64,000 bases of DNA, taken from Olleya namhaensis (GTDB lineage: Bacteria; Bacteroidota; Bacteroidia; Flavobacteriales; Flavobacteriaceae). Location: positions 41,806 to 105,805 of the forward strand of contig NZ_FORM01000009.1 of the NCBI RefSeq assembly GCF_900114005.1. Reading direction: 5' to 3'. Position numbers and translations under genes: made by a program. Positions 1 through 9,269 of this stretch are shown here, one piece after another (the first letter of the stretch is position 1; each line of letters opens with the position of its first letter). The notes beneath the pieces are model-generated. The model was not told where the DNA came from and ran no database searches. It was given only the letters and a program-made list of their open reading frames with translations.

Positions 1-762
1 ATCTTTATCTTCTAAAAATCTAAGTTTGTTTCTAGTGTTGTCCACATGAGATTTAGACAACACGACTTCTGTTACACCTTCTGTATTTGGCTTTAAGTTA
101 GCAAGCACATTTCCTAACACATTATAAGCAGCAGAATGTCCTGGATATTCGTAATTATTAGCGTCTAAACCAACCCTATTTACACCAATGCAATAGCACA
201 TGTTTTCAATTGCTCTAGCCTGCAACAAGGTATCCCAAGCGGTAATACGTTTTGTTGGCCAATTAGCGACGTATAATAGTATATCAAAATTGTCTTGTAC
301 CCTAGCCCATACAGGAAAACGCAAATCATAACATACCAAAGGTTTAATTTTAAATCCCTTGTAATCTACTATCACTACTTGGTCTCCTTTAGCATACACC
401 TTGTCTTCTCCCGCTAAAGTAAAGGTGTGACGCTTGTTATAACTATCTATTTTACCATCGGGATGCACAAACACTAATCGATTATAGTATTGCCCGCTAT
501 CTTCAATAACGACACTCCCAACAATAGCAGCCGTTTTCTGTTTGGCCAAAGCTAACATCCATTGCACGGTAGCACCATCCATAGTTTCTGCAACCAATTG
601 CGGAGACATTGTAAATCCAGAAGTAAACATTTCTGGCAACACAATAAGATCAACAGTATTGGTTAAGTTTTCAATTTTTTGTGTGAAGTTTAGCCTATTC
701 TGAATTGGGTTTTCCCAAGCCAAGTTAGCCTGAATAATTGCTACGTTTAATTTATTATCCAA
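1..762 (-). CDS. omega-amidase / nitrilase-family hydrolase, 3' end cut by window
   Basis: This reverse-strand frame is open from position 762 to the left edge, so the C-terminus is missing. It reads as a carbon-nitrogen hydrolase of the nitrilase superfamily. The Glu-Lys-Cys triad is visible: Glu in LPEMFTSGF, Lys in YNKRHTF and Cys in LVCYDLRFP, in that order. The CYDLRFPVWAR context and the absence of extra domains fit the YafV/omega-amidase group, which deaminates alpha-ketoglutaramate and related amides in methionine salvage (family knowledge; substrate inferred). No ATG lies in frame near the N-terminus. An in-frame stop sits just upstream, so the start is taken as TTG at 760-762, giving LDNKLNVAIIQ as first residues. 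Confidence 0.8.
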   Translation of the reverse strand, partial: MDNKLNVAIIQANLAWENPIQNRLNFTQKIENLTNTVDLIVLPEMFTSGFTMSPQLVAETMDGATVQWMLALAKQKTAAIVGSVVIEDSGQYYNRLVFVHPDGKIDSYNKRHTFTLAGEDKVYAKGDQVVIVDYKGFKIKPLVCYDLRFPVWARVQDNFDILLYVANWPTKRITAWDTLLQARAIENMCYCIGVNRVGLDANNYEYPGHSAAYNVLGNVLANLKPNTEGVTEVVLSKSHVDNTRNKLRFLEDKD

Positions 763-845
763 TTTGTATGATTTAAGATCTTGTTATGACTGTGCGATTA
801 ACTTTACTCTAAAAATAAACAGAAATTACAACAAATGGACACCCA

Positions 846-1550
846 TTAAACAATTCTTAATTTTTTAAGCAAATCCGCTTTATAAGTTCTTCCTATAGGC
901 AAACGTTGCGTATTAATAAAGACCTCATTTCCTGATATTTTACTCACGTAAGTAGCGTTAATTATATATGATTTGTGAATTTGAATAAAGTCTTGCTTCG
1001 GTAGTTTTTCTACCCAATTTTTAAGAGAATCTATATAAGACAGTTTTTGTGTTTTAGTAACTACAGTAATATAGTTTCTATCAGATTCTAAATACAAAAT
1101 TTCACTTAATACAATTTTATGTAGTGTTTTATCCACATTCAAAAAAATAGAATCCTCAACCACTTTAGTATCTACTGTATTAATATCTATGTTGTTATTT
1201 GCTCTGTCTTCCGCTTTGTTTACAGCTTTTAAAAAACGATCAAAACCAAAAGGTTTCACTAAATAATCGACAATTGTATCTAACTCAAAACAGCTCACTG
1301 CATAATCTGGATAAGCAGTTGTCATTATAATTGCAGGTGGACTTTTTACCGTTTTTATAAAATCTAAACCAGATATATCTGGTAAATTAACATCCAAAAA
1401 CACAACATCCGCTGTGCTTGTTTTAAAGTAATTATGAGCCTGAATAGCAGATTGAAATGTACCTAACAATTGCACATTAGGTAATTTACTTAAATAGTTT
1501 TTAAGTAAATTCTGGGCAGGTATTTCGTCTTCAATAATTATACAAGTCAT
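846..1550 (-). CDS. LytTR-family response regulator
   Basis: A 234-residue two-component regulator. Residues 1-115 are a receiver domain with acidic residues near the N-terminus (EDE), the phospho-acceptor Asp53 in FLDVNLP, and the Lys of the KPFG motif. Residues about 135-232 form a LytTR DNA-binding domain (YLESDRNYITVV, FIQIHKSYIIN, LPIGRTYK). It overlaps the upstream kinase gene by 4 bases (ATGA type), so the two are translationally coupled. LytTR domains bind paired direct repeats, and such a repeat lies in front of the operon at 2602-2634, suggesting autoregulation (inference). Signal and targets are unknown. Confidence 0.9.
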   Translation of the reverse strand: MTCIIIEDEIPAQNLLKNYLSKLPNVQLLGTFQSAIQAHNYFKTSTADVVFLDVNLPDISGLDFIKTVKSPPAIIMTTAYPDYAVSCFELDTIVDYLVKPFGFDRFLKAVNKAEDRANNNIDINTVDTKVVEDSIFLNVDKTLHKIVLSEILYLESDRNYITVVTKTQKLSYIDSLKNWVEKLPKQDFIQIHKSYIINATYVSKISGNEVFINTQRLPIGRTYKADLLKKLRIV

Positions 1551-2518
1551 GATAGATCTAAGGTTAAAATTACTTTAAACTGCTCTGTCTTTTCAATTTG
1601 TAACTGATGCTTATTAGGATACAACAAATCCAATCGCTTTTTTAGATTTTTGAATCCAATTTTAGAGTGGTTATCGTCCGTATTATTATGTTCAAAATCG
1701 TTGATGCACGTACAAATCAACGTGTTTTTTTCTTCAGTAATTTGTATAAAAATAGTGCTATGTAATGTACTGTGTTTAAATGCATTTTCAATAATGGTAA
1801 TTAACAATAAAGGTCCAATTTTAATGTAATCTGATTTTACATTAGTAGTATACTTGATATGCTTAACACCTTCTGTTCTTATCTTCTGAAACTTAATATA
1901 ATTATCTAAAAATTGAAGTTCCTTATTTAAATCGACAAACTGAGCATTACTCTCATATAAGACATGCTTCAAATTGTCTGACAACATCAAAATAAGCTCA
2001 GGTGTTTCGTTTGGTTTTTCTATTGAATACGAATAAATAGTATTCAAATTATTAAACAAGACATGTGGGTTTATTTGAGATTTCAAAAACTTTAATTCCA
2101 TTTTCTCATGCTGTTGTATCATGTATTCCTTTTGACTTTGCTCGTCCAAAAACCGAAATAACATCCAAATAAAAGAGAAAAATATTAATGGCACCAATGT
2201 CTGCCAAAGGTAGTCACTTAAGCATTTCATTATAGAACAACCACATTGTGCAAAGACATTACAATACAATTGCGTAGCAAAAAAAGATATTGCTATAAAA
2301 ACTAAGCCATACCATTTATACCATTTTCGTTTTACAAAAAAGGGTAATAACACAAAATGGTTAACATATACAATGACACCTAAAATGGATAAATATTGCA
2401 AAAATGGGTTTTCGGCCCAATAATATCTGGAAAAGATAAATAAAGACACAAATACAAATAGCATCCAAAACAGCAGATGTACTAAGATTTGCGACGTATG
2501 TTTTTTTAAGTTTATCAT
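1547..2518 (-). CDS. LytS/YehU-type sensor histidine kinase
   Basis: 323 residues. Four hydrophobic segments fill residues 10-120. A short linker follows, then the His_kinase family core with QINPHVLFNNLNT, where His152 is the expected phosphorylated residue. A shortened HATPase region carries the N-box IIENAFKHS. There is no separate periplasmic sensor domain, so the membrane block itself is probably the sensor. It is the partner of the LytTR regulator at 846-1550 (4-base overlap). Cysteines cluster between the membrane segments (CNVFAQCGC, MKC), which is unusual and could form a redox or metal-sensing site (inference). Confidence 0.9.
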   Translation of the reverse strand: MINLKKHTSQILVHLLFWMLFVFVSLFIFSRYYWAENPFLQYLSILGVIVYVNHFVLLPFFVKRKWYKWYGLVFIAISFFATQLYCNVFAQCGCSIMKCLSDYLWQTLVPLIFFSFIWMLFRFLDEQSQKEYMIQQHEKMELKFLKSQINPHVLFNNLNTIYSYSIEKPNETPELILMLSDNLKHVLYESNAQFVDLNKELQFLDNYIKFQKIRTEGVKHIKYTTNVKSDYIKIGPLLLITIIENAFKHSTLHSTIFIQITEEKNTLICTCINDFEHNNTDDNHSKIGFKNLKKRLDLLYPNKHQLQIEKTEQFKVILTLDLS

Positions 2519-2601
2519 AATTTAGCTTGAAAGTAAACCAAAAAGCTAAAACCATCAAAAAACAAAGTACAAAAACCATTAAAAGCAATGCAAACTGCAA
2601 A

Positions 2602-2634
2602 AAGTGTGTTGTTTATAAGCTTAAGTGTGTTGTT
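2602..2634. promoter_or_regulatory. Two 12-bp direct repeats, 21-bp period: likely LytTR operator
   Basis: AAGTGTGTTGTT occurs at 2602-2613 and again at 2623-2634, exactly 21 bases apart (two helical turns). LytTR-domain regulators such as AgrA are known to bind short direct repeats with this spacing on one face of the helix. The site lies 84 bases before the kinase/regulator start codon and 69 bases before the divergent thioredoxin gene, so it could serve either or both. The match of spacing is seen; the binding is inferred. Confidence 0.55.
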
Positions 2635-2669
2635 GGTTTAAATAATTACTAATCAATTAAAATTAAAGA

Positions 2670-2677
2670 TAGATTTG
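2670..2677 (+). promoter_or_regulatory. Candidate -7 element TAGATTTG
   Basis: TAGATTTG fits the Bacteroidota -7 consensus TAnnTTTG and lies 26 bases before the start of the thioredoxin-TPR gene at 2703. No clear TTTG element is seen at the -33 position, so this could be a weak or activator-dependent promoter. The direct repeat at 2602-2634 lies just upstream, where an activator would bind. Confidence 0.45.
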
Positions 2678-2702
2678 AGTATATCAATCAAAAACAACAC
2701 TT

Positions 2703-3596
2703 ATGAAATTACTTGTATCCATTGCCCTTTTTTTAGTAACCCTTACCACCACAATTGCCCAAACAATAAATACTGAAGTTATGGATGGCAAGGGGCAGCC
2801 AAAGTTATTAGGAAAGATTAATAAAGATGGTCTTTTAAAAGACGGTTATAAAACGTGGTTTAATAAAAATCATGACGAGTATATAGCCAACGAAAAACTA
2901 ATAAACACCTTTAAAGACTCGCTAAACAACTACACCATTAAAGTCTTTTTAGGTACTTGGTGTGGAGATAGTAAAAAAGAAGTTCCACGTTTTTACAAAG
3001 TACTAGAATTAGCTAATTTTAATATGGACAACTTAGAGGTCTTTGCTTTAGACAACACAAAAGAAAGCTACAAAAAAGGACCTAATGGAGAAGAAAAAGG
3101 ATTTAACATCCATCGTGTACCAACTTTTATTTTTTATAAAGATGGAAAAGAAATTAATAGAATAGTAGAGCATCCTGTTGAAACTTTAGAACGCGACATT
3201 GAGAAAATAGTCACTAACCAACGTTATTTTGCTAAGTATTATGTTGCTAACATTACATTTTACAACATGAATGAAAAACCATTAGAAGACTTGATTGCGT
3301 TAGAATCTAACTTTTTAACGTATTTCCCAGACTACTCAGAAGGAAGCAAAGAATTAAATACATTGGGATACTGGCATTTAAAGGACAAGCAATTTGACAA
3401 AGCGTTGTATCTTTTTGATTTAAACACTAAAATGTTCCCTAATAACCCCAACGTTTTTGATAGTTTAGGCGAAGCTTTTTATATGACTAAAAACTATAAG
3501 GAGGCTACAAAAAATTACAATAAAGTACTCCAATTTAAGCCTGAAGATAAAAACGCATTGGAGATGTTGGATAAAATAAGGGCTGAACAAAAATAG
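2703..3596 (+). CDS. Exported thioredoxin-fold protein with C-terminal TPR
   Basis: 297 residues. A signal peptide is clear (MKLLVSIALF start, cleavage near Ala19-Gln20). The thioredoxin-like domain (about 65-175) has GTWCGDSKKEVPRF, a single cysteine (Cys87) where classical thioredoxins have CxxC, and the cis-Pro segment RVPTFIFYKDGKE. The last 90 residues contain TPR-like helices (FDKALYLFDLNTKMFPNNPNVFDSLGEAFY and the next repeat). With one cysteine it is unlikely to be an ordinary disulfide oxidoreductase; a peroxidase-like, glutathionylation or binding role is possible. It is divergent from the LytTR system and ends at a hairpin. Confidence 0.8.
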   Translation: MKLLVSIALFLVTLTTTIAQTINTEVMDGKGQPKLLGKINKDGLLKDGYKTWFNKNHDEYIANEKLINTFKDSLNNYTIKVFLGTWCGDSKKEVPRFYKVLELANFNMDNLEVFALDNTKESYKKGPNGEEKGFNIHRVPTFIFYKDGKEINRIVEHPVETLERDIEKIVTNQRYFAKYYVANITFYNMNEKPLEDLIALESNFLTYFPDYSEGSKELNTLGYWHLKDKQFDKALYLFDLNTKMFPNNPNVFDSLGEAFYMTKNYKEATKNYNKVLQFKPEDKNALEMLDKIRAEQK

Positions 3597-3617
3597 CCGT
3601 AATGACATTATAGATTA

Positions 3618-3642
3618 AATCCCTTTTGATCAAAAAGGGATT
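3618..3642. terminator. Hairpin between convergent genes
   Basis: AATCCC and GGGATT arms are joined through an inner TTTTGA/TCAAAA stem with one bulged A. A/T runs flank both sides, so it can end the thioredoxin-TPR gene on the + strand and the mutS-like unit on the - strand. Confidence 0.7.
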
Positions 3643-3660
3643 ATATTTATTATATCACAC

Positions 3661-5430
3661 CTACACAATCTCCATCTTTTTAAGTAAGAAACTAGCATTC
3701 ATATTTTGACAAATCCCTTTTTTAAAGGTGTAATCAAAATACAATTCATCATCAATGATTTGCGCATCAAAATAGTGGTTTTTTACTTCTGATAAATGCT
3801 TTTCAATTTCGCATAAACTTAGATCGTGTGTAGCAATTATCCCGGTAGCATGACTGGCTACCAATTTTTCGACAAACTTGCGCGACCCAATAGCTTTATC
3901 TGTACTATTTGTTCCTTTTAGGATTTCGTCTAAAATAATAAAGTAATTATCCTGCTTAATAGCATCTACGATGTATTTTAAGCGTGTTAACTCTGAGAAG
4001 AAGTAACTACTGTCATCCGTTAAAGAATCGCTGGTACGCATGCTTGTAATTAATTTTACAGGACTATACACCGATGCTGTTGCACAAACTGGCAAACCAA
4101 CATTAGCCATAACAATATGTAAAGACACTGTGCGCAAAAACGTACTTTTCCCTGCCATATTTGCACCAGTAATAATAAAAAACTGCTTGTTTTTTATTTC
4201 AAAATCATTATCCACACGTTTGGCAGATTTTAATAAAGGATGTCCTAATTGCGTGACTTTAGTATCTTCATTTTTATCTACTATTTGAGGATAGACATAT
4301 TCTTGATGATTAAAAGCATAGTTTCCTAAACTGTTATAAGCATCAAAAAAAGCAACGACTTCAAACCAATCTTCAACTTTGTCTTTATAATTTTCTAACC
4401 ACTGTTCTATTGTATACGTATGCTTTATGTCAGTTAAAAAATACCCATTCCCAAAAATAGCCGAGATTAAATTACTTCTGTTATCTAAAGCGTCCATTGC
4501 TTTTGATAGTTCTTTTAAAATCTGAGACGCTTTTTTGTCTTTTAATTGAATTTGAGCCTGCTTGCTAATTAGTAATTGTGACGTAAATGTTTCGGTTTCG
4601 ATAGCTTTTAACAAAGAGGTGTATTGACGAAAAGTGTCTCGCATTTTATCTGCATTAGCACTCAGCCCATTTATTTTTTTGACATAACGTCCAGTAACAA
4701 ACAAGCCGACAAATAACCAATATCCAATAGTAATTGGAGGTGTTATTTTAGCAATTGCTAAACCAATAATTATAATAGTCAATACTGAAACCACTAAAGG
4801 TAATATCTTTATGTTTTTAGGTAATATGGACTCGTGCGCTTTTAAAAACTTTAGAATTGTAGCTCCTTTGGTCTCTACTTTAATTAAACTAGCATTAGCT
4901 TGAAATTGCTGTCTCCAATCTGATTTGTTAGCTAACTCTTTAATAGCGTCTTGCCTAAGTACAATATCATCTGTGACGTTAGCTTTTAAACTAGTTGCTA
5001 ACTTTTCCGAACCTTCCTCTATTGCTGTTCTATTTATAAATTGAAAGAAACTACCTCTACCAAATAAATCAATATCTAAAGCATAATTATGGTTAGCCTC
5101 CTGAAACGTAAGACCATCCGGTTTTTCAAAAAAATCTCCAGAAGCAATCTTTAGCTCATCCTGATTAATTGTGATTAGCTCTTTTTTTAAATTGTAAACG
5201 GATTTAATATTGGTATAACGCGATAATAACACTATAAACAAGACAATGACAAGTATTATAATAACAGAAAACAAGCCCCAATTACCAAACGTAAAATAGG
5301 CCCCAACCGCAGTGATTAGAAACACTAAAAGTCTAGCAATACTTAAAGAGGTTAGCTGCTTGTAAAGCTTAGAAACTTCTGTTGTATAGTTTACAATATT
5401 ACTGTTGTAATAAGAATTAGAATCCGTCAT
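3661..5430 (-). CDS. Membrane-anchored MutS-like ATPase
   Basis: 589 residues. The C-terminal part is a MutS-type ATPase: Walker A TGANMAGKS at 421-429, Walker B YFIILDE ending at 502, and the ATHD switch with His535. The helical clamp/lever region (about 250-410) precedes it. The N-terminal mismatch-recognition and connector domains of true MutS are absent. Instead there are two hydrophobic blocks, about 31-70 (two segments) and 206-247, which should hold the protein in the inner membrane. It therefore belongs to the MutS-related proteins of Bacteroidota rather than to mismatch repair MutS, and its substrate is unknown. It follows the M28 lipoprotein gene by 5 bases and is probably co-transcribed with it. 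Confidence 0.85.
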   Translation of the reverse strand: MTDSNSYYNSNIVNYTTEVSKLYKQLTSLSIARLLVFLITAVGAYFTFGNWGLFSVIIILVIVLFIVLLSRYTNIKSVYNLKKELITINQDELKIASGDFFEKPDGLTFQEANHNYALDIDLFGRGSFFQFINRTAIEEGSEKLATSLKANVTDDIVLRQDAIKELANKSDWRQQFQANASLIKVETKGATILKFLKAHESILPKNIKILPLVVSVLTIIIIGLAIAKITPPITIGYWLFVGLFVTGRYVKKINGLSANADKMRDTFRQYTSLLKAIETETFTSQLLISKQAQIQLKDKKASQILKELSKAMDALDNRSNLISAIFGNGYFLTDIKHTYTIEQWLENYKDKVEDWFEVVAFFDAYNSLGNYAFNHQEYVYPQIVDKNEDTKVTQLGHPLLKSAKRVDNDFEIKNKQFFIITGANMAGKSTFLRTVSLHIVMANVGLPVCATASVYSPVKLITSMRTSDSLTDDSSYFFSELTRLKYIVDAIKQDNYFIILDEILKGTNSTDKAIGSRKFVEKLVASHATGIIATHDLSLCEIEKHLSEVKNHYFDAQIIDDELYFDYTFKKGICQNMNASFLLKKMEIV

Positions 5431-5435
5431 TTATA

Positions 5436-6392
5436 TTAAAAATCTAAATTATCAAATTGAGTAAACACAGTTATAATAGTTTGTACTGCATCCTTATAAA
5501 ATTGTTGATCAATGTTTTCAAAATCATCTGTTGGCTTGTGATAATCTTTATGATCTGCTACTCCAAAATAAATAAAAGGGATCTTAGCTTTATGAAACGC
5601 TGCATGATCACTTGAATAGGTCCAATCATCTCCCTTTGTAACACCTTCGTGCCCTATTATTAGATCTGTAGTTCCAATATCTTTAAAATTAGCTATGATT
5701 GGTTTTAAAATTGGATAATGGTGACTCCCGACAGCAAATAACTGCTTGTCTTCACTTCTACTAATCATATCCATATTAAGATTCAATACGATATTTCTTT
5801 TTTGGATAGTATTGTCTTCAACAAAATGATAAGCCCCTTTTAAACCTAATTCTTCAGCATCAAAAGCTGCTAAAATAACATTATGTTTTGGCGGATACTT
5901 GGCAAAAAATTCCGCGAAAGCGAACAATGCACTAATACCCGATGCATCGTCATCTGCTCCATTATATATCTTTCCGTTTTTAACGCCTTCATGATCATAA
6001 TGCGCAGATAATACAATGTATTTATCAGTGCTTTCTGTTCCTTTTATTAACCCTAAAATATTAACCGCATCGTAGCTTTTAGTTATTTTAAATGTAAAAG
6101 GTTGCGTATAATCTGGCACTAATGGAGTAACACCACGTGCAATAAATTGTTTAATTACAAATGCTCTTGCTAGCTCGCCACCTTTGGTTCCAGTTCTGCG
6201 ACCTTGATAGGTGTCTGAAGATAATTCTTTTACATTATCTAATAACGCAGTGGTATCAAACTGATAGTCCACAGTAACCTGATTAGCATTGCTAGTTTTA
6301 GAAACATCAGTTACCGCTATGTCTCGCGTTGCTTTGTTATCTGATTTACAGCTAACTATTAGCACTAAAAGTAATAGATATATAGATTTCAT
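5436..6392 (-). CDS. M28-family zinc aminopeptidase, lipoprotein
   Basis: 318 residues. The start MKSIYLLLLVLIVSCKSD is a lipoprotein signal with lipobox cysteine near residue 15. The M28 di-zinc site is complete: SAHYDHEG, NGADDDASG, FDAEELG, NLNMDMIS and SSDHAAF supply the usual His, Asp, Glu, Asp and His. M28 members remove N-terminal residues or process peptides in the periplasm or at the cell surface. It is the first gene of a two-gene unit with the MutS-like ATPase; the link in function is not obvious. Confidence 0.9.
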   Translation of the reverse strand: MKSIYLLLLVLIVSCKSDNKATRDIAVTDVSKTSNANQVTVDYQFDTTALLDNVKELSSDTYQGRRTGTKGGELARAFVIKQFIARGVTPLVPDYTQPFTFKITKSYDAVNILGLIKGTESTDKYIVLSAHYDHEGVKNGKIYNGADDDASGISALFAFAEFFAKYPPKHNVILAAFDAEELGLKGAYHFVEDNTIQKRNIVLNLNMDMISRSEDKQLFAVGSHHYPILKPIIANFKDIGTTDLIIGHEGVTKGDDWTYSSDHAAFHKAKIPFIYFGVADHKDYHKPTDDFENIDQQFYKDAVQTIITVFTQFDNLDF

Positions 6393-6425
6393 ATAAGGGA
6401 TATTTACATTATAAAAGTAACTAAA

Positions 6426-6450
6426 AAACCCAAGCTTATCGCTTGGGTTT
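6426..6450 (-). terminator. Terminator of sdh operon (distal hairpin)
   Basis: A 10-bp perfect stem (AAACCCAAGC / GCTTGGGTTT) with loop TTATC. On the minus strand it is followed by a T run (A run at 6423-6428 on the plus strand). It sits between the end of sdhB and the M28 gene. Confidence 0.8.
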
Positions 6451-6463
6451 TTATTTATTTAAG

Positions 6464-6485
6464 ACGCTTTGCTAATGCAAAGCGT
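6464..6485 (-). terminator. Hairpin just after sdhB
   Basis: ACGCTTTGC / GCAAAGCGT is a 9-bp perfect stem with a TAAT loop, 17 bases after the sdhB stop. It has no strong T run of its own and forms a tandem pair with the hairpin at 6426-6450. It may protect the 3' end of the sdh mRNA rather than end transcription by itself. Confidence 0.55.
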
Positions 6486-6501
6486 GACAATTATGTCTTT
6501 T

Positions 6502-7248
6502 TTATCCTTTTAAACTTGCAGATAAATACTCACGATTCATACGTGCAATATTCTCTAAAGAAATTCCTTTAGGACATTCCACCTCACATGCTCCAGTGTT
6601 GGTACAGTTACCAAAACCTTCTTCATCCATTTGTTTAACCATGTTTAAAACACGCTCTGTAGCTTCTACTTTACCTTGAGGTAATAATGCAAATTGTGAT
6701 ACTTTAGCACCAACAAATAACATTGCAGAAGAGTTTTTACAAGAGGCTACACAAGCACCACACCCAATACAAGTTGCTGCTGAAAAAGCGTCATCTGCGT
6801 CTTGTTTATTTACAGGTATCGTGTTAGCATCAATTGTGTTTCCAGATGTATTTACAGAAATAAATCCACCTGCATGTTGTATACGATCAAATGCTGTTCT
6901 GTCTACAACTAAATCCTTAATTACAGGAAAAGCACTAGCTCTCCAAGGCTCAATAGTTATAGTTTCACCATCTTTAAACGTACGCATGTGTAACTGACAT
7001 GTTGTAATTAAACGGTCAGGACCATGTGCTTCACCATTAATATATAATGAGCATGACCCACAAATTCCTTCACGACAATCGTGATCGAAAGATACTGGCG
7101 ACTCACCTTTTTCTATTAATTCGTTATTTAAAACGTCTAACATTTCTAGAAAAGACATATCCGGAGATATATTGCTGATTGGATAATCAACCATTTTCCC
7201 CTTATCGTTAGCGTTTGCTTGACGCCAAATTTTTAACGTTAAATTCAT
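6502..7248 (-). CDS. sdhB: Succinate dehydrogenase iron-sulfur subunit
   Basis: 248 residues. It carries electrons from the flavoprotein to menaquinone through three clusters. The [2Fe-2S] ligands are Cys58, Cys63, Cys66 (CREGICGSC) and Cys84. The C-terminal ferredoxin part has [11 protein letters not shown] (Cys160, 163, 166, 170) and [12 protein letters not shown] (Cys215, 221, 225), which bind the [4Fe-4S] and [3Fe-4S] clusters. It is the last gene of the sdhCAB operon, 9 bases after sdhA. It acts at the inner face of the cytoplasmic membrane in the TCA cycle and respiratory chain. Confidence 0.97.
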   Translation of the reverse strand: MNLTLKIWRQANANDKGKMVDYPISNISPDMSFLEMLDVLNNELIEKGESPVSFDHDCREGICGSCSLYINGEAHGPDRLITTCQLHMRTFKDGETITIEPWRASAFPVIKDLVVDRTAFDRIQHAGGFISVNTSGNTIDANTIPVNKQDADDAFSAATCIGCGACVASCKNSSAMLFVGAKVSQFALLPQGKVEATERVLNMVKQMDEEGFGNCTNTGACEVECPKGISLENIARMNREYLSASLKG

Positions 7249-7257
7249 AGCTTTTCT

Positions 7258-9255
7258 TTATTTATAACTTCTTTCTTTTACTTCAATATTCTCATATGCT
7301 AATTCTTCTTTATGAAGTATAGCATCTTTTGGTTCTCCTTTGTATTCCCAAGCTGATACGTATTGAAACTCTTTGCGACGCATCGCTTCACCTTCAGGTG
7401 TTTGATACTCTTCTCTAAAGTGACCACCTGCAGACTCTTCACGTTGTAAAGCATCTTTAGCAAACAGCTCTCCTAATTCAAGGAAATCTGCTACACGACC
7501 TGCTTTAGCTAGTTCTTCGTTAAATTCATTCTGTGTTCCTGGTACACGTACGTCTTTCCAAAATTCTGCTCTAAGTTCAGAAATCTCAGTAATTGCAGAC
7601 TTTAAATCCTCTGCGTTTCTAGCCATTCCACATTTATTCCACATGATTTTACCTAAACGCTTATGGAAATAATCAACAGAATGTGTCCCGTTGTTATTTA
7701 TTAAATGATCGATATTCTTTCTTACTTCAGCTTCAGCTTCAACAAATTCTTTTGTATCTGTAGAAATTGGACCTGTTCTAATATCATCAGACAAGTAATC
7801 TCCAATAGTATAAGGTAACACAAAATATCCATCTGCAAGACCTTGCATTAAAGCAGAGGCACCTAAACGGTTAGCACCATGATCAGAGAAGTTTGCTTCT
7901 CCAATTGCATATAATCCAGGAACAGTTGTCATTAAGTTATAATCAACCCAAACACCACCCATTGTATAGTGTACTGCTGGATAAATCATCATTGGTGTGT
8001 TGTATGGATCTTGATCTACGATCTTCTCATACATTTGGAATAAGTTTCCGTATTTATTCTTGATTACTTCTTGTCCTAATTTTTTAACAAGTGCAGCATC
8101 GTTTTCGTCTAAACCTTTAACGTGAGCAGCTTCTTTACCGTAACGTTGAATTGCCGAAGCAAAATCTAAGAATACAGCTTCTCCTGTTGCATTAACTCCA
8201 AAACCAGCATCACAACGTTCTTTTGCTGCACGAGAGGCAACATCACGAGGTACTAAGTTTCCGAATGCAGGATAACGACGCTCTAGGTAGTAATCTCTAT
8301 CTTCTTCAGCTAATTGTACAGGCTTTAATTTACCTGCTTTAATAGCCTCAACATCTTTCATGTGTTTTGGCACCCAAATACGTCCATCATTACGTAAAGA
8401 CTCAGACATTAACGTTAGTTTAGACTGATGATCTCCAGAAACCGGGATACATGTTGGGTGAATTTGTGTGTAACAAGGGTTTGCAAAGTAAGCCCCACGT
8501 TTGTGTGCTTTCCATGCTGCTGTTACATTACTTCCCATCGCGTTAGTTGATAAGAAGAAAACGTTACCATAACCACCAGTTCCAAGAACTACAGCATGTG
8601 CTGAATGTCTTTCAATTTCTCCAGTAATTAAGTTACGTGTTATAATTCCACGAGCTTTTCCATCAACCTTAACAACGTCTAACATTTCGTGACGGTTGTA
8701 CATTTTGATTTTACCACGACCAATTTGACGGTTCATAGCAGAATACGCTCCTAATAATAATTGTTGTCCTGTCTGTCCAGCTGCGTAAAAAGTACGTGAT
8801 ACTAATACACCCCCAAATGAACGGTTATCTAATAATCCACCATACTCACGTGCAAAAGGAACTCCTTGAGCAACACATTGGTCAATTATATTTGCAGATA
8901 CCTCAGCCAAACGGTATACGTTTGCTTCACGAGAACGGTAATCTCCTCCTTTTACAGTATCGTAAAATAATCTGTAAGTTGAGTCACCATCACCTTGGTA
9001 ATTTTTTGCTGCGTTAATTCCTCCTTGTGCCGCAATTGAATGCGCACGTCTTGGAGAATCTTGAAAGCAAAATGCTTTTACGTTATATCCTAGCTCTGCT
9101 AAAGTTGCAGCAGCAGATCCACCAGCTAATCCTGTACCAACAACAATAACATCAATGTTACGTTTGTTAGCAGGGTTTACTAAATCGATATGATTTTTAT
9201 AATCTGTCCACTTATCTTTAATTGGACCTTGAGGTACTTTTGAATCTAAACTCAT
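7258..9255 (-). CDS. sdhA: Succinate dehydrogenase flavoprotein subunit
   Basis: 665 residues, the size typical of Bacteroidota/epsilon-type enzymes. The N-terminal Rossmann motif is [12 protein letters not shown]. The FAD-linking His lies in [15 protein letters not shown], and the active-site region includes HPTCIP and the C-terminal [20 protein letters not shown]. It oxidises succinate to fumarate (or the reverse) and forms a complex with SdhB and SdhC. Gaps to its neighbours are 9 and 14 bases, so the three genes are one operon. Confidence 0.97.
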   Translation of the reverse strand: MSLDSKVPQGPIKDKWTDYKNHIDLVNPANKRNIDVIVVGTGLAGGSAAATLAELGYNVKAFCFQDSPRRAHSIAAQGGINAAKNYQGDGDSTYRLFYDTVKGGDYRSREANVYRLAEVSANIIDQCVAQGVPFAREYGGLLDNRSFGGVLVSRTFYAAGQTGQQLLLGAYSAMNRQIGRGKIKMYNRHEMLDVVKVDGKARGIITRNLITGEIERHSAHAVVLGTGGYGNVFFLSTNAMGSNVTAAWKAHKRGAYFANPCYTQIHPTCIPVSGDHQSKLTLMSESLRNDGRIWVPKHMKDVEAIKAGKLKPVQLAEEDRDYYLERRYPAFGNLVPRDVASRAAKERCDAGFGVNATGEAVFLDFASAIQRYGKEAAHVKGLDENDAALVKKLGQEVIKNKYGNLFQMYEKIVDQDPYNTPMMIYPAVHYTMGGVWVDYNLMTTVPGLYAIGEANFSDHGANRLGASALMQGLADGYFVLPYTIGDYLSDDIRTGPISTDTKEFVEAEAEVRKNIDHLINNNGTHSVDYFHKRLGKIMWNKCGMARNAEDLKSAITEISELRAEFWKDVRVPGTQNEFNEELAKAGRVADFLELGELFAKDALQREESAGGHFREEYQTPEGEAMRRKEFQYVSAWEYKGEPKDAILHKEELAYENIEVKERSYK

Positions 9256-9269
9256 AGTAACTATATTTT

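Noticed and set aside
2361..2600. 79-residue reverse-strand frame overlapping the start of the LytS-type kinase
   Set aside because: It overlaps the kinase N-terminus in another frame; the hydrophobic content is a by-product of AT-rich sequence and the kinase frame is clearly the real one.
2690..2702. AACAACACTT as third, inverted copy of the LytTR repeat
   Set aside because: It lacks two bases of the 12-mer and is out of phase with the 21-base spacing.
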